Part shown: in pieces, positions 49,833-57,959 of the stretch
How the letters are laid out: each line of letters begins with the position of its first letter
Numbering within the stretch: position 1 is the stretch's first letter
Assembly (NCBI RefSeq): GCF_021117365.1
Contig: NZ_CP088262.1
Location: 744,001-808,000 of the forward strand
Source: Nocardioides sp. cx-173
GTDB taxonomy: Bacteria > Actinomycetota > Actinomycetes > Propionibacteriales > Nocardioidaceae
Length of the DNA: 64,000 nucleotides
Reading direction: 5' to 3'
Made by a program: the position numbers and the translations under genes
Notes under the pieces: model-generated
What the model was told of the DNA's origin: nothing
What the model saw: the letters and a program-made list of their open reading frames with translations, nothing else
Databases searched by the model: none

Positions 49833-50629
49833 GACCGGGCCTCCGGGTCGACGTAGACCGCGTTGCGGTCGACGGTGTCGTAGATGGCGGCGGCCACGCC
49901 GGGGCTGCGGATCTCCTCGGCGATGTGGCCGAGGAGCCCGGCGCACCGGGCCAGCAGCACCGTCCCTCGCAGCAGCTCCTGGGGGATCCCGAGGTCGGCG
50001 AGCGCGGCGCCGCTCACCCCGGCGCCGTTGAGCGGCAGCCGCTTGCCCAGCACCTGCTCGTGGGTGCGGCCGATGGCCTCGAAGAGCGCCAGGTGAGGGC
50101 CGTAGAGGCCCTCCTCGTGGGCGATCTGCACCAGTCGCGGCGTGCGCGGGTCGCCGTCCTTGTGCACGGGGTGCCCCAGCCCCGGCACGAAGCGCCCCGC
50201 CTCGTGCTGGGCGCGCACGGCCTCGAGCGCGACCGCGTCCCAGCCGGCCTCGTCGGAGGGCGGCGTCTCGAGCCCGGCCAGCACATCGCCCAGGAAGCGC
50301 CCGGTGTCCTCCGTGACGCCCAGGAAGCGCGAGCCGCCGCCGAGCAGCCCGGCCGCGAGCGCGCCCTGGATCGAGTCCGGCGCGCTGAGGAAGGTTACCC
50401 GGGTCGCGATCGCGGTGGGGGTGAACCCGTGGTCGGCCAGTCCGATGAGCACGGCCTCGAAGAGCCGGCTCTGCTGCGGGGTGGGGCGCTCCAGGGTGAT
50501 CAGCCAGTAGGCCAGCTCGCCGAAGGAGACCCGCCCCATCAGCTCCTCGGTCACGTCGTGGCCCAGCAGCGACATCGTGGCGAGGTCGGAGGTGCCCAGC
50601 GAGGTCGGGAACTGTGGTGCGTCGGCCAT
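49829..50629 (-). CDS. Citryl-CoA lyase (citrate synthase-like)
   Basis: A 266-residue short citrate-synthase-fold protein, the size of citryl-CoA lyases rather than citrate synthases (about 430). Catalytic segments are GHDVTEELMG, the His loop RFVPGLGHPVHKDGDPRTPR and the late Asp/Arg in DTVDRNAVYVDPEARS. It would split a citryl-CoA-like thioester into an acyl-CoA and an oxoacid. The CoA-transferase just upstream could make its substrate. The true substrate is not known. Confidence 0.83.
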   Translation of the reverse strand: MADAPQFPTSLGTSDLATMSLLGHDVTEELMGRVSFGELAYWLITLERPTPQQSRLFEAVLIGLADHGFTPTAIATRVTFLSAPDSIQGALAAGLLGGGSRFLGVTEDTGRFLGDVLAGLETPPSDEAGWDAVALEAVRAQHEAGRFVPGLGHPVHKDGDPRTPRLVQIAHEEGLYGPHLALFEAIGRTHEQVLGKRLPLNGAGVSGAALADLGIPQELLRGTVLLARCAGLLGHIAEEIRSPGVAAAIYDTVDRNAVYVDPEARS

Positions 50630-50651
50630 GGCGGCGCCCTTCGGTCGGTGG

Positions 50652-51797
50652 TCAGGCGGACGGGAGACCGAGCCAGGCCCGGACCTCGTGCCCGTGCTCG
50701 TCCAGTGCGGGCGGCGGCAGGTCGTAGCGGGTCGGGCTGGCGCTCATCCGGATCGGGTTGCGGACGGTCGGGACGTCCCCGGCGAGCACGACCGGCTCCA
50801 GGCCCAGCCGCTCGGCGAGCTCGACCCCGCCCCGCACGTCGTTGATCGGGCCGCACGGGACGCCGGCCTCGGTGAGGACGTCGAACCACTCGTGCGCCGA
50901 GCGCTTCGCCAGCGCCTCCAGCAGCAGCGGGCGCAGCTCCTCGCGGTGATCGTTGCGCCGGCCCACGCGGTCGAAGCGCTCGTCGTCGGCGAGCTCCGGC
51001 ACGCCCAGCGCGTCGACGAGACGGCGGAACTGCCCGTCGTTGCCGGCCACGACGATCAGCTCGCCGTCGCCGGTCGCGAGGGGCTCGTAGGGGAAGAGGC
51101 TCAGGTGGGCGTTGCCCATCCGGTGCGGCACGACGCCGCCGGCGACGTACGCCGAGCTCTGGTTGACCAGCGAGGAGAGGGCGGTCGAGAGCAGGTTGGT
51201 CTCGACGTGCTGGCCCTCGCCCGTGGCGTCGCGGTGCCGCAGCCCGGCCAGGATCCCGATCACGGAGTTCAGGCCGGTCATCACGTCGAAGACCGAGATC
51301 CCGGCGCGGTAGGGCGGACCGTCCGGGCTGCCGGTCAGGCTCATCAGCCCGGACATGCCCTGGACCAGCAGGTCGTAGCCCGGCAGCGCCGCACCGCCGG
51401 CGGCGCCGAAGCCGCTGATCGAGCAGTAGACGCTGGCCGGGTTGCGGCCGGCGACGGCGTCGTACCCCAGGCCGAAGCGATCGAGCCCGCCCGGCTTGAA
51501 GTTGTGGATGAAGACGTCGGCGCGCTCGGAGAGGGCGTGCGCCACCTCGAGGTCGCCTGGGTCCTTGAGGTCGAGGGCGATCGAGCGCTTGTTGCGGTTG
51601 ATCGCCAGGTAGTAGGTGCCGACCTCGTCGCGCGTCGGGGGCACCCAGTGCCGGGTGTCGTCGCCGTCCGGGCTCTCCACCTTGACCACGTCGGCGCCCA
51701 GGTCGGCCAGCAGCATGGTGGCGTAGGGGCCGGCCAGCACCCGGGAGAAGTCGGCGACCAGCACCCCGTCGAGGGGTCCGCGCGGTGCTGGGCTCAT
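50652..51797 (-). CDS. Family III CoA-transferase (CaiB/BaiF)
   Basis: A 381-residue class III CoA-transferase. Motifs are VADFSRVLAGPYATMLLADLG, GADVVKVESPDGDDTRHW with the catalytic Asp expected in the LLVQGMSGLMSLTG region, and NRNKRSIALDLKDP. AGGAG precedes ATG 51797. It is the first gene of a three-gene operon and diverges from an amidohydrolase, with paired palindromes in the gap. It activates a carboxylic acid as a CoA thioester; the acid is unknown. Confidence 0.9.
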   Translation of the reverse strand: MSPAPRGPLDGVLVADFSRVLAGPYATMLLADLGADVVKVESPDGDDTRHWVPPTRDEVGTYYLAINRNKRSIALDLKDPGDLEVAHALSERADVFIHNFKPGGLDRFGLGYDAVAGRNPASVYCSISGFGAAGGAALPGYDLLVQGMSGLMSLTGSPDGPPYRAGISVFDVMTGLNSVIGILAGLRHRDATGEGQHVETNLLSTALSSLVNQSSAYVAGGVVPHRMGNAHLSLFPYEPLATGDGELIVVAGNDGQFRRLVDALGVPELADDERFDRVGRRNDHREELRPLLLEALAKRSAHEWFDVLTEAGVPCGPINDVRGGVELAERLGLEPVVLAGDVPTVRNPIRMSASPTRYDLPPPALDEHGHEVRAWLGLPSA

Positions 51798-51811
51798 CGA
51801 GACTCCTGTAA

Positions 51812-51829
51812 TGCGGACGACTGTCCGCA
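51812..51829. promoter_or_regulatory. Operator palindrome 1 (likely IclR site)
   Basis: TGCGGACGACTGTCCGCA: 7-base arms, 4-base centre. It sits 15 bases upstream of the CoA-transferase start. It matches the site at 51912-51927 in the pattern RCGGAC-N2CT-GTCCGY. Confidence 0.7.
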
Positions 51830-51851
51830 AACTGTCGCCCGCTTCAAGGTG

Positions 51852-51883
51852 CCTGTCAAGGCGTACGAACGGGCCTTGACAGG
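51852..51883. promoter_or_regulatory. Inverted repeat with divergent TTGACA elements
   Basis: CCTGTCAAGGC (51852-51862) and GCCTTGACAGG (51873-51883) are exact reverse complements. Each arm holds a perfect -35 hexamer TTGACA pointing outward, so the repeat is probably a symmetric pair of divergent promoter elements. Clear -10 partners were not found. Confidence 0.5.
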
Positions 51884-51911
51884 TGACGGGCGTTACACGA
51901 GGGTACCGAGC

Positions 51912-51927
51912 ACGGACATCTGTCCGT
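51912..51927. promoter_or_regulatory. Operator palindrome 2 (likely IclR site)
   Basis: ACGGACATCTGTCCGT: 6-base arms and an ATCT centre, 22 bases before the amidohydrolase start. It shares the RCGGAC/GTCCGY arms of site 1. A half-site GCGGAC also occurs at 54246-54251, just upstream of the IclR gene. Confidence 0.7.
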
Positions 51928-51948
51928 TGAGTCGACACGGAGGCCGCC

Positions 51949-53406
51949 ATGACCGACAGCAGCGACACCCAGTCCGTCGCCGGCGCCCCCGCGGTGGTCT
52001 TCCGTGGCGGCACCGTCCTGACCATGGACGAGCGGCGCACCGTGCTGGAGAACGCCGACGTCCTGGTCGTGGGGGAGCGGGTCGAGGCGGTCGGGCCGGC
52101 GCTGGAGGTGCCCGAGGGCGCCGCCGAGATCGACGCCTCCGGCGGGATCGTGATGCCCGGCATGATCGACACCCACCGGCACATGTGGCAGACCGCGCTG
52201 CGCGGCTACGGCGCGGACTGGACGCTGACCCAGTACTTCGTGTGGAACTACCTCGAGCACGGCAAGCACTTCCGCCCCCAGGACATCTACGCCGGCAACC
52301 TGCTCAGCGGCCTCGAGGCGCTGGAGGCGGGCGTGACCACCAGCGTCGACTGGTCGCACAACCTGCAGACGGTCGAGCATGGCGAGGCCGCCGTCGACGC
52401 GCTCGAGGAGGTGCCGGGCCGCTTCGTGTTGGCCTACGGCAACATCCAGGCCGGCCCGTGGGAGTGGGCGACCTCGCCGGACTTCCGCTCCTTCGTGGAG
52501 CGCCGCATGAAGCGCACCGACATGCTCGGCTTCCAGATGGCCTTCGACGTCACCGGCGACCCGGCGTTCCCCGAGAAGGCGGCCTTCGAGGTCGCGCGCG
52601 AGCTGGGTGCCCCGGTGACGACGCACGCCGGGGTCTGGGGCGCCACCAACGACGACGGCATCCGGCTCATGCACGACCACGGGTTCATGACCCCCGAGAC
52701 CGTCTACGTCCACGCCGCCACGCTGAGCGAGGACTCCTACCACCGGATCGCGGCCACGGGCGGCCACGCGTCGGTCTCGGCCGAGAGCGAGTCCAGCTGC
52801 GGCCAGGGCTACCCGTCGAGCTGGGCCCTGCGCCGCTACGGCGTGCCGATCTCGCTGTCGGTCGACACCAGCGTGTGGTGGAGCGGCGACGCCTTCTCGG
52901 CGATGCGCTCGACGCTGTCCTCGGACCGCACCCGCGAGCACCACGAGGCGCACGCCGCCAACGAGACCGTCACCCACATCGGCCTGCGCGCCGCCGACGT
53001 CGTGGGCTGGGCGACCCGCGGTGGCGCGCGGGCGCTGGGCCTCGACGACGTCGTGGGCAGCCTCGAGGCCGGCAAGAAGGCCGACGTGGTGCTGATCAAG
53101 AACGACGCCTCGCCGGTGATGTTCCCGGTGCTCAATCCCTACGGCCACGTGGTCTTCCAGGCGCAGCGCGGCGACGTGCACACCGTGCTCGTCAACGGCC
53201 GCCTGGTGAAGCACGAGCACCGGCTGGTCGACGCCGACCTGGCGAAGGCGCGCGCGGCGGTCGAGGACACCATCGAGCACCTGCGCAGCACGCTCGGTGA
53301 GGACGAGTGGCTGGCCGGCATGAGCCCGGAGATCCCGGAGTCCAAGGTGCTGGACAACCCCTACACCTACACCGACTACGCCGACTCCTCGACGCACCGC
53401 CGCTGA
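51949..53406 (+). CDS. Amidohydrolase (TRZ/ATZ, cytosine-deaminase-like)
   Basis: A 485-residue metal-dependent hydrolase with the metal-binding HxH in MIDTHRHMWQTALRG, a later His in VTTHAGVWGATN, YVHAATLSEDSYHRI, and the catalytic Asp in ISLSVDTSVWWSGD. The C-terminal strand returns to the small beta domain (GKKADVVLIKNDASP). It probably removes an amino or other group from a heterocyclic or aromatic compound. GGAGG precedes ATG 51949. Neighbouring ring-cleavage genes suggest a shared catabolic route. Confidence 0.87.
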   Translation: MTDSSDTQSVAGAPAVVFRGGTVLTMDERRTVLENADVLVVGERVEAVGPALEVPEGAAEIDASGGIVMPGMIDTHRHMWQTALRGYGADWTLTQYFVWNYLEHGKHFRPQDIYAGNLLSGLEALEAGVTTSVDWSHNLQTVEHGEAAVDALEEVPGRFVLAYGNIQAGPWEWATSPDFRSFVERRMKRTDMLGFQMAFDVTGDPAFPEKAAFEVARELGAPVTTHAGVWGATNDDGIRLMHDHGFMTPETVYVHAATLSEDSYHRIAATGGHASVSAESESSCGQGYPSSWALRRYGVPISLSVDTSVWWSGDAFSAMRSTLSSDRTREHHEAHAANETVTHIGLRAADVVGWATRGGARALGLDDVVGSLEAGKKADVVLIKNDASPVMFPVLNPYGHVVFQAQRGDVHTVLVNGRLVKHEHRLVDADLAKARAAVEDTIEHLRSTLGEDEWLAGMSPEIPESKVLDNPYTYTDYADSSTHRR

Positions 53407-53427
53407 GCCGGCGGCGGTAGGGGAGGC

Positions 53428-54228
53428 TCAGCGATGCGGCTCGGTCATCGGTCGCGACAGCCACAGGGACCAGTCTGCGGAGATCTCGCCGGCGGCCTGG
53501 ATGAGCATCGGCAGGTAGCTGCCGGTCAGGGTCTCGACGCTGGTCTCGGCGGCGTGGACGGTGACGTTCATGGCGGCGCGCACGGCGCCCTCGCCGTCGC
53601 GCACGGGGACCGCGACCGAGCGGACGCCGCGCGCGAGCTCCTCGTCCGCGAGCGCCCAGCCCCGGGCACGCACGTCTCGCAGCTCCTGCTCCAGCGCGTC
53701 GCGGTCGGGCTCCGGCTGTGTCAGGCCCGAGCGGGTCGGCAGCGCCAGCACCCGCTCGCGCTCCTCGGCGCTCAGGGCGGCGAGCAGCACCTTGCCCTGA
53801 GAGGTGAGCGTCGCGGGGAACAGCGTGCCGATCTCGACGCGCAGCGCGATGATCTTGGGCACCGCCGCGCGGGCGACGTAGACGATGTCGGAGCCGTCGA
53901 GCTGCGACATCGAGGACGACTCGCCGGTGCGGGCGACCAGGTCCTCCAGGTGCGGGCGCGCCATCTCCCACAGCCCGAGCGAGCTCGCGTACGCCGAGCC
54001 GAGCCGCAGCACCCGCGGGGTCAGCGTGAAGCCGCCCTTGCCGGAGCGGACGAAGCCCAGCTCCTCCAGGGTGAGCAGCAGCCGGCGGGCGGTCGGCCGG
54101 GCGAGGCCCGTGGCCGTGGCGATCTCGCTGAGGCTCTGCTGGCGGTGGGTGGCGTCGAAACAGGCGATCACGTCCAGACCGCGTGCCAGCGCCTCGACGA
54201 AGTCCGCGCTCTGCCCTCGACCTGCCAT
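53428..54228 (-). CDS. IclR-family regulator (PcaR/PobR-like)
   Basis: A 266-residue IclR regulator: N-terminal winged helix QSLSEIATATGLARPTARRL and a C-terminal effector domain (FPATLTSQGKVLLAALSAEE, GVRSVAVPVRDGEGAVRAAM). The start VEALARGLDVIACF resembles PcaR/PcaU regulators of aromatic catabolism. GAACAT on the minus strand ends 7 bases before ATG 54228, fitting a leaderless mRNA. It probably binds the RCGGAC palindromes at 51812 and 51912. Confidence 0.9.
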   Translation of the reverse strand: MAGRGQSADFVEALARGLDVIACFDATHRQQSLSEIATATGLARPTARRLLLTLEELGFVRSGKGGFTLTPRVLRLGSAYASSLGLWEMARPHLEDLVARTGESSSMSQLDGSDIVYVARAAVPKIIALRVEIGTLFPATLTSQGKVLLAALSAEERERVLALPTRSGLTQPEPDRDALEQELRDVRARGWALADEELARGVRSVAVPVRDGEGAVRAAMNVTVHAAETSVETLTGSYLPMLIQAAGEISADWSLWLSRPMTEPHR

Positions 54229-54332
54229 GCCTGCATGTTCGCACAGCGGACGCTCCGAGTGCGGTATTGGTGCTCGTCGATCCGCATGCCGGACGAACGT
54301 ACGTCTCATCCCGCCGAGAGGAGCCGCTGACG

Positions 54333-55193
54333 ATGGCGAAGCTGGTCGCGATCCTGGCCACCACCCACCACCCGTTCTACTACCGCACCAGCCGGCTGGC
54401 GCCGGAGGAGGCGCCGCCGTTCGCCGCCGAGTGGGTGAGCAAGGTGGCGTCCTACCGCGAGACCCTGACCCGGATGCGCCCCGACCTGCTGGTGATGGTC
54501 GGCTCCGACCACTTCCACCAGCTCTGGCTGGACAACATGCCGCAGTTCCTGGTCGGCAAGGCGCCGTTCTACGACGGCAACTGGGAGAACGAGACCCGCG
54601 AGTTCGGTCTGCCCAAGCTCCTCTTCCGGGGCCACGAGGAACTCTCGGAGTACCTGCTGCGCGAGGGCATCGACAAGGGCTTCGACCTGGCGTTCTCCAA
54701 CGAGCTGCGCGTCGACCACTCGATCACCTGCCCGATCTTCACGGTCCGCCCGCAGAACGACCTGCCGATCGTGCCGATCTACACCAACATCTTCGCCCCA
54801 CCCCTGCCGCGCCCCGAGCGGTTCGTGCGGTTCGGTCAGACCATCCGCGAGCTGATCGACGCCTGGCCCAGCCACCTGCGGGTCGCCGTGATCGGCACCG
54901 GCCATCTCTCGCTCGAGCTCGGCGGGCCACGCCAGTTCGGCCCGCACGGGCCGGACCCGGACTTCGACGCCAAGGCGGTCGAGTGGATCCGCAGCGGCGA
55001 CATCGACGGCTGCCTGGCCAACGTGACGCTGGACAGCCTGCACGCGCCGGGCAACGCCACGCACGGCTTCATGGACTTCATGCTGATGATGGGCATCGCC
55101 GGCTACGCGCAGGCCGACTACGCCGACCACCTCGACCTCTTCCACACGATGGAGGCCTACTTCACCTGGTATCCGAACGGAGTCGAGGCATGA
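54333..55193 (+). CDS. Extradiol dioxygenase catalytic (LigB-like) subunit
   Basis: A 286-residue class III extradiol dioxygenase. Iron-ligand regions are AILATTHHPFYYR and VMVGSDHFHQLW, with GTGHLSLELGGP downstream. It cleaves the ring of a catechol such as protocatechuate, gallate or a related diol beside the hydroxyls. GAGAGGAG precedes ATG 54333. Its stop overlaps the small-subunit gene by 4 bases, so the pair forms a LigAB-type enzyme. The exact substrate is unknown. Confidence 0.88.
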   Translation: MAKLVAILATTHHPFYYRTSRLAPEEAPPFAAEWVSKVASYRETLTRMRPDLLVMVGSDHFHQLWLDNMPQFLVGKAPFYDGNWENETREFGLPKLLFRGHEELSEYLLREGIDKGFDLAFSNELRVDHSITCPIFTVRPQNDLPIVPIYTNIFAPPLPRPERFVRFGQTIRELIDAWPSHLRVAVIGTGHLSLELGGPRQFGPHGPDPDFDAKAVEWIRSGDIDGCLANVTLDSLHAPGNATHGFMDFMLMMGIAGYAQADYADHLDLFHTMEAYFTWYPNGVEA

Positions 55194-55552
55194 GCAAGTA
55201 CCTGGTCAACAAGTTCCTCTTCACCGTCGACCGCGACCACGCGCTTACCGAGAGCTATCGCGAGGACCCGGCCGGCACCGTCGCCTGGTGGGAGGACGAG
55301 GAGGCCAACCGGATCCTCAACTGCATCACCGCCGAGCAGAGCACCTGGCTCTCCTTCACCGACGCCGAGCGCCAGGCGCTGGCCACCCACGACCACGTGG
55401 CGCTCTTCGAGCTCGGGGCGCACCCCTTCCTCACCCTCACGCTGTGGATCGCGATGTTCGAGCGCGACTTCGAGGAGCCGCTCGGCATGCAGCTCGACTA
55501 CGCCGCCAAGCTGGCCCACGTCGAGCTGCCGTACCCCGACATCGCCACCTGA
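55190..55552 (+). CDS. Extradiol dioxygenase small (LigA-like) subunit
   Basis: A 120-residue helical subunit of the LigA type: VNKFLFTVDRDHALTESYRE then EANRILNCITAEQSTWLSFT, and the C-terminal GAHPFLTLTLWIAMFERDFE. It packs on the LigB-like subunit and shapes the active-site entrance. ATGA overlap with the upstream gene shows coupled translation. Confidence 0.87.
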   Translation: MSKYLVNKFLFTVDRDHALTESYREDPAGTVAWWEDEEANRILNCITAEQSTWLSFTDAERQALATHDHVALFELGAHPFLTLTLWIAMFERDFEEPLGMQLDYAAKLAHVELPYPDIAT

Positions 55553-55573
55553 GCCGTGCGGGCCGTCCCCGGC

Positions 55574-55592
55574 TAACATGGAACGTGTTCTA
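55574..55592 (+). promoter_or_regulatory. -10 element and KstR-type operator before DUF35/thiolase
   Basis: TAACAT (55574-55579) fits a -10 and runs into TGGAACGTGTTCTA (55579-55592), which matches the KstR consensus TNNAACNNGTTNNA at every fixed base. A bound repressor would cover the transcription start. KstR controls sterol catabolism in mycobacteria and relatives. Confidence 0.65.
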
Positions 55593-55613
55593 GTTCTGCG
55601 ACCCGGAGGCGAC

Positions 55614-56060
55614 ATGACGGCGACCCCTGCCATCGAGGGCTGGTTCACGACGGGCGCCGACCCGGCGCTGCTCGGCAGCCGGTGCACGCCCTGCGCGACG
55701 GTGTTCTTCCCGAAGGTGGACGGCTTCTGCCGCAACCCGGCCTGCTCCGGCGAGACCTTCGAGGAGGTTCCCCTGTCGCGGCACGGGCGGGTGTGGTCCT
55801 ACACCGACGCGCAGTACCAGCCGCCGCCGCCGTACGTCCCGGCCGCCGAGCCCTACGAGCCGTTCGCGCTCGCGGCCGTCGAGCTGCCCGAGGGCCTGGT
55901 CGTGCTCGGCCAGGTCGCCCAGGGCTACGGGGTCGCCGACCTGAGCGTCGGCCAGGAGGCCGAGCTCGTGGTCGAGACGCTCTACACCGACGAGACGGGC
56001 GAGCGCACGATCTGGCGCTGGAAGCCGGTCGTGGAGCTGGGACAGGAGGCCGACCAGTGA
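55614..56060 (+). CDS. DUF35 zinc-ribbon/OB-fold protein
   Basis: A 148-residue protein: zinc ribbon CTPCATVFFPKVDGFC ... C (CRNPAC), then an OB fold with GRVWSYTDAQYQPPPPY and FALAAVELPEGLVVLGQV. DUF35 proteins partner with SCP2-type thiolases; in steroid side-chain breakdown the DUF35 domain of ChsH2 binds the aldolase Ltp2. GGAGG precedes ATG 55614. GTGA overlap with the thiolase gene supports a complex. Confidence 0.9.
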   Translation: MTATPAIEGWFTTGADPALLGSRCTPCATVFFPKVDGFCRNPACSGETFEEVPLSRHGRVWSYTDAQYQPPPPYVPAAEPYEPFALAAVELPEGLVVLGQVAQGYGVADLSVGQEAELVVETLYTDETGERTIWRWKPVVELGQEADQ

Positions 56061-57247
56061 GCACGGAGGTCGCGATCGCCGGCGTGGGGATGCACCCTTG
56101 GGGCAAGTGGGGCAGGAGCTTCGTCACCTACGGCGTGCACGCGGCCCGGGAGGCGCTGGCCGACGCCGGCATCGCGTGGACCGACGTCGACCTCGTCGTC
56201 GGCGGCGAGACCGTCCGCAACGGCTACGCCGGCTACGTCGCCGGCGCGACGTTCGCCCAGGCGCTGGGCTGGAACGGCGCGCGGGTCGCGACGTCGTACG
56301 CCGCCTGCGCGACCGGGGCGCAGGCCCTCGACACCGCGCGCGCCCGGATCCTCGCCGGGATGTGCGAGGTGGCGGTGGTGATCGGCGCGGACACCACGCC
56401 CAAGGGATTCCTGGCGCCCAACGCGGGGGAGCGGTGGGACGACCCTGACTGGCTGCGCTTTCGGCTGCTGGGGATGACCAACCCGGCGTACTTCGCGCTC
56501 TACGCGCGCCGGCGCATGGACCTCTACGGCGCGACGCAGGCCGACTTCGCCCAGGTGAAGGTGAAGAACTCCAGGCACGGCCTGCACAACCCCTACGCCC
56601 GCTACCGCAAGGAGGTGTCGGTCGACGACGTCCTCGGCTCGGCGGTGGTCTCCGATCCCCTGCACCTGCTGGACATCTGCGCCACCTCCGACGGTGCGGC
56701 GGCGGTCGTGCTGACGAGCGTCGACTACGCGCGCCGGCACGGGCGCGACTCGCCCGTGCGGGTGCGGGCGGTCTCGACGGTGACCCCGACCTTCCCGCAC
56801 ACCGTCCTGGACATGCCGAACCTCTCCACCGACTCCAGCGCGGTCGCCGGGGTGCCGGAGCGGACGTTCAAGGAGTCCCTTGCCCGGGCGGCCTACGAGG
56901 AGGCCGGGATCGGCCCCGAGGACGTCGACGTCGCGGAGGTCTACGACCTGTCCACCGCGCTCGAGCTGGACTGGATCGAGGACCTCGCCCTGTGCCGGCG
57001 CGGCGAGGCCGAGGCCCTGCTGCGCGCCGGCGACACGACGGTCGGCGGCCGGATCCCGGTCAACCCGTCCGGCGGCCTCGCCTGCTTCGGCGAGGCCGTC
57101 CCCGCCCAGGCCCTGGCCCAGGTCTGCGAGCTCACCTGGCAGCTGCGCGGCCAGGCCACCGGCCGCCAGGTCGAGGGCGCCCGCGTCGGCATCACCGCCA
57201 ACCAGGGCCTCTTCGGCCACGGCTCCTCGGTGATCCTCTCGACCTAG
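56057..57247 (+). CDS. SCP2-type thiolase / lipid-transfer (Ltp-like) protein
   Basis: A 396-residue thiolase-fold protein: ATSYAACATGAQALDTARAR (Cys near the usual nucleophile position), VVIGADTTPKGFLAP, NPSGGLACFGEAVPAQALAQ and a C-terminal GITANQGLFGHGSSVILS. Such proteins are either thiolases or, with a DUF35 partner, retro-aldolases of side-chain breakdown (Ltp2 type). The KstR-type box and DUF35 partner favour steroid or related acyl-CoA catabolism. It ends on a shared CTAG. Confidence 0.9.
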   Translation: MSTEVAIAGVGMHPWGKWGRSFVTYGVHAAREALADAGIAWTDVDLVVGGETVRNGYAGYVAGATFAQALGWNGARVATSYAACATGAQALDTARARILAGMCEVAVVIGADTTPKGFLAPNAGERWDDPDWLRFRLLGMTNPAYFALYARRRMDLYGATQADFAQVKVKNSRHGLHNPYARYRKEVSVDDVLGSAVVSDPLHLLDICATSDGAAAVVLTSVDYARRHGRDSPVRVRAVSTVTPTFPHTVLDMPNLSTDSSAVAGVPERTFKESLARAAYEEAGIGPEDVDVAEVYDLSTALELDWIEDLALCRRGEAEALLRAGDTTVGGRIPVNPSGGLACFGEAVPAQALAQVCELTWQLRGQATGRQVEGARVGITANQGLFGHGSSVILST

Positions 57248-57945
57248 GTCGCGAGGCCCAGCTCGACCACGAGCTCCTCACGGAGCCGCTGGGCGGGCCT
57301 CCACCACGCGGGCACGGCGGTTCGCTCCCACGCTGCAACGGGGACCAGCCCGCGCGCCGCGAGGGTGGTCATCACGAGGCTCTCCGCTTCCGGATCGCGG
57401 GCGAACGCGAAGGGGTTGCGGTATCGCCCGTCCCGGAGCCGGGGGTACTTCGCATCGTCCTCGGCGATGAGGCGCAGGAGCTCGTGGCCACGTCCCTCGA
57501 CGTAGGAGAGGTAGGCGCGGTCGAAGGGCCCCACCTGTCGCCTGGTGTCGGGGTCGTTGCGCACCCACTTGGACCAGTCGAAGCCGTAGAGGAAGTCGTG
57601 CAGGTACTGGAACCCGACGCTCGAGCTGCCGCCGTAGATCCGCATGATCCGCGTGTACAGCAGCTCGTAGCCCTGGATCAGCTCGATCGGGTCTCGCGCC
57701 GCGATCGCCTGCCGGAGCAGGCTCTCGGCGAGGTAGCCGAAGTCCCAGAAGATGTTGTTCGGGAAGTGTCGCGCCGACTCGACCACGATGCGCTCGAGCG
57801 AGGAGAGCAGCTGACCTGCCGTCCCCTCCTCGAGATGGGTGTCGGCGAGCCAGCGCGACGGGTCCTCGCACCGGGGTGCTCGCCGGGGGTCGAGGGTCCG
57901 CGGCTCCAGGCCGTGGTCGAGCAGGACAGCGTCAAGCCAAGGCAC
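57244..57945 (-). CDS. Unknown protein in FAD monooxygenase / TrpA-like operon
   Basis: A 233-residue cytosolic protein I do not recognise. It is mostly helical: AGQLLSSLERIVVESARHFP then NNIFWDFGYLAESLLRQAIA and QGYELLYTRIMRIYGGSSSV. Aromatic-rich and with several Asp/Glu/His residues, it could be an enzyme, but no active-site motif stands out. GTG 57945 has GGGGAGAG upstream. It lies 14 bases after the TrpA-like gene, so it belongs to that operon. Confidence 0.7.
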   Translation of the reverse strand: MPWLDAVLLDHGLEPRTLDPRRAPRCEDPSRWLADTHLEEGTAGQLLSSLERIVVESARHFPNNIFWDFGYLAESLLRQAIAARDPIELIQGYELLYTRIMRIYGGSSSVGFQYLHDFLYGFDWSKWVRNDPDTRRQVGPFDRAYLSYVEGRGHELLRLIAEDDAKYPRLRDGRYRNPFAFARDPEAESLVMTTLAARGLVPVAAWERTAVPAWWRPAQRLREELVVELGLAT

Positions 57946-57959
57946 GGTGCTCTCTCCCC

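Noticed and set aside
48846..51797. Reading the minus-strand trio as part of the citric acid cycle
   Set aside because: The citrate-synthase-like protein is only 266 residues and lies with a CoA-transferase and a reductase under a catabolic-type control region, so a lyase role fits better.
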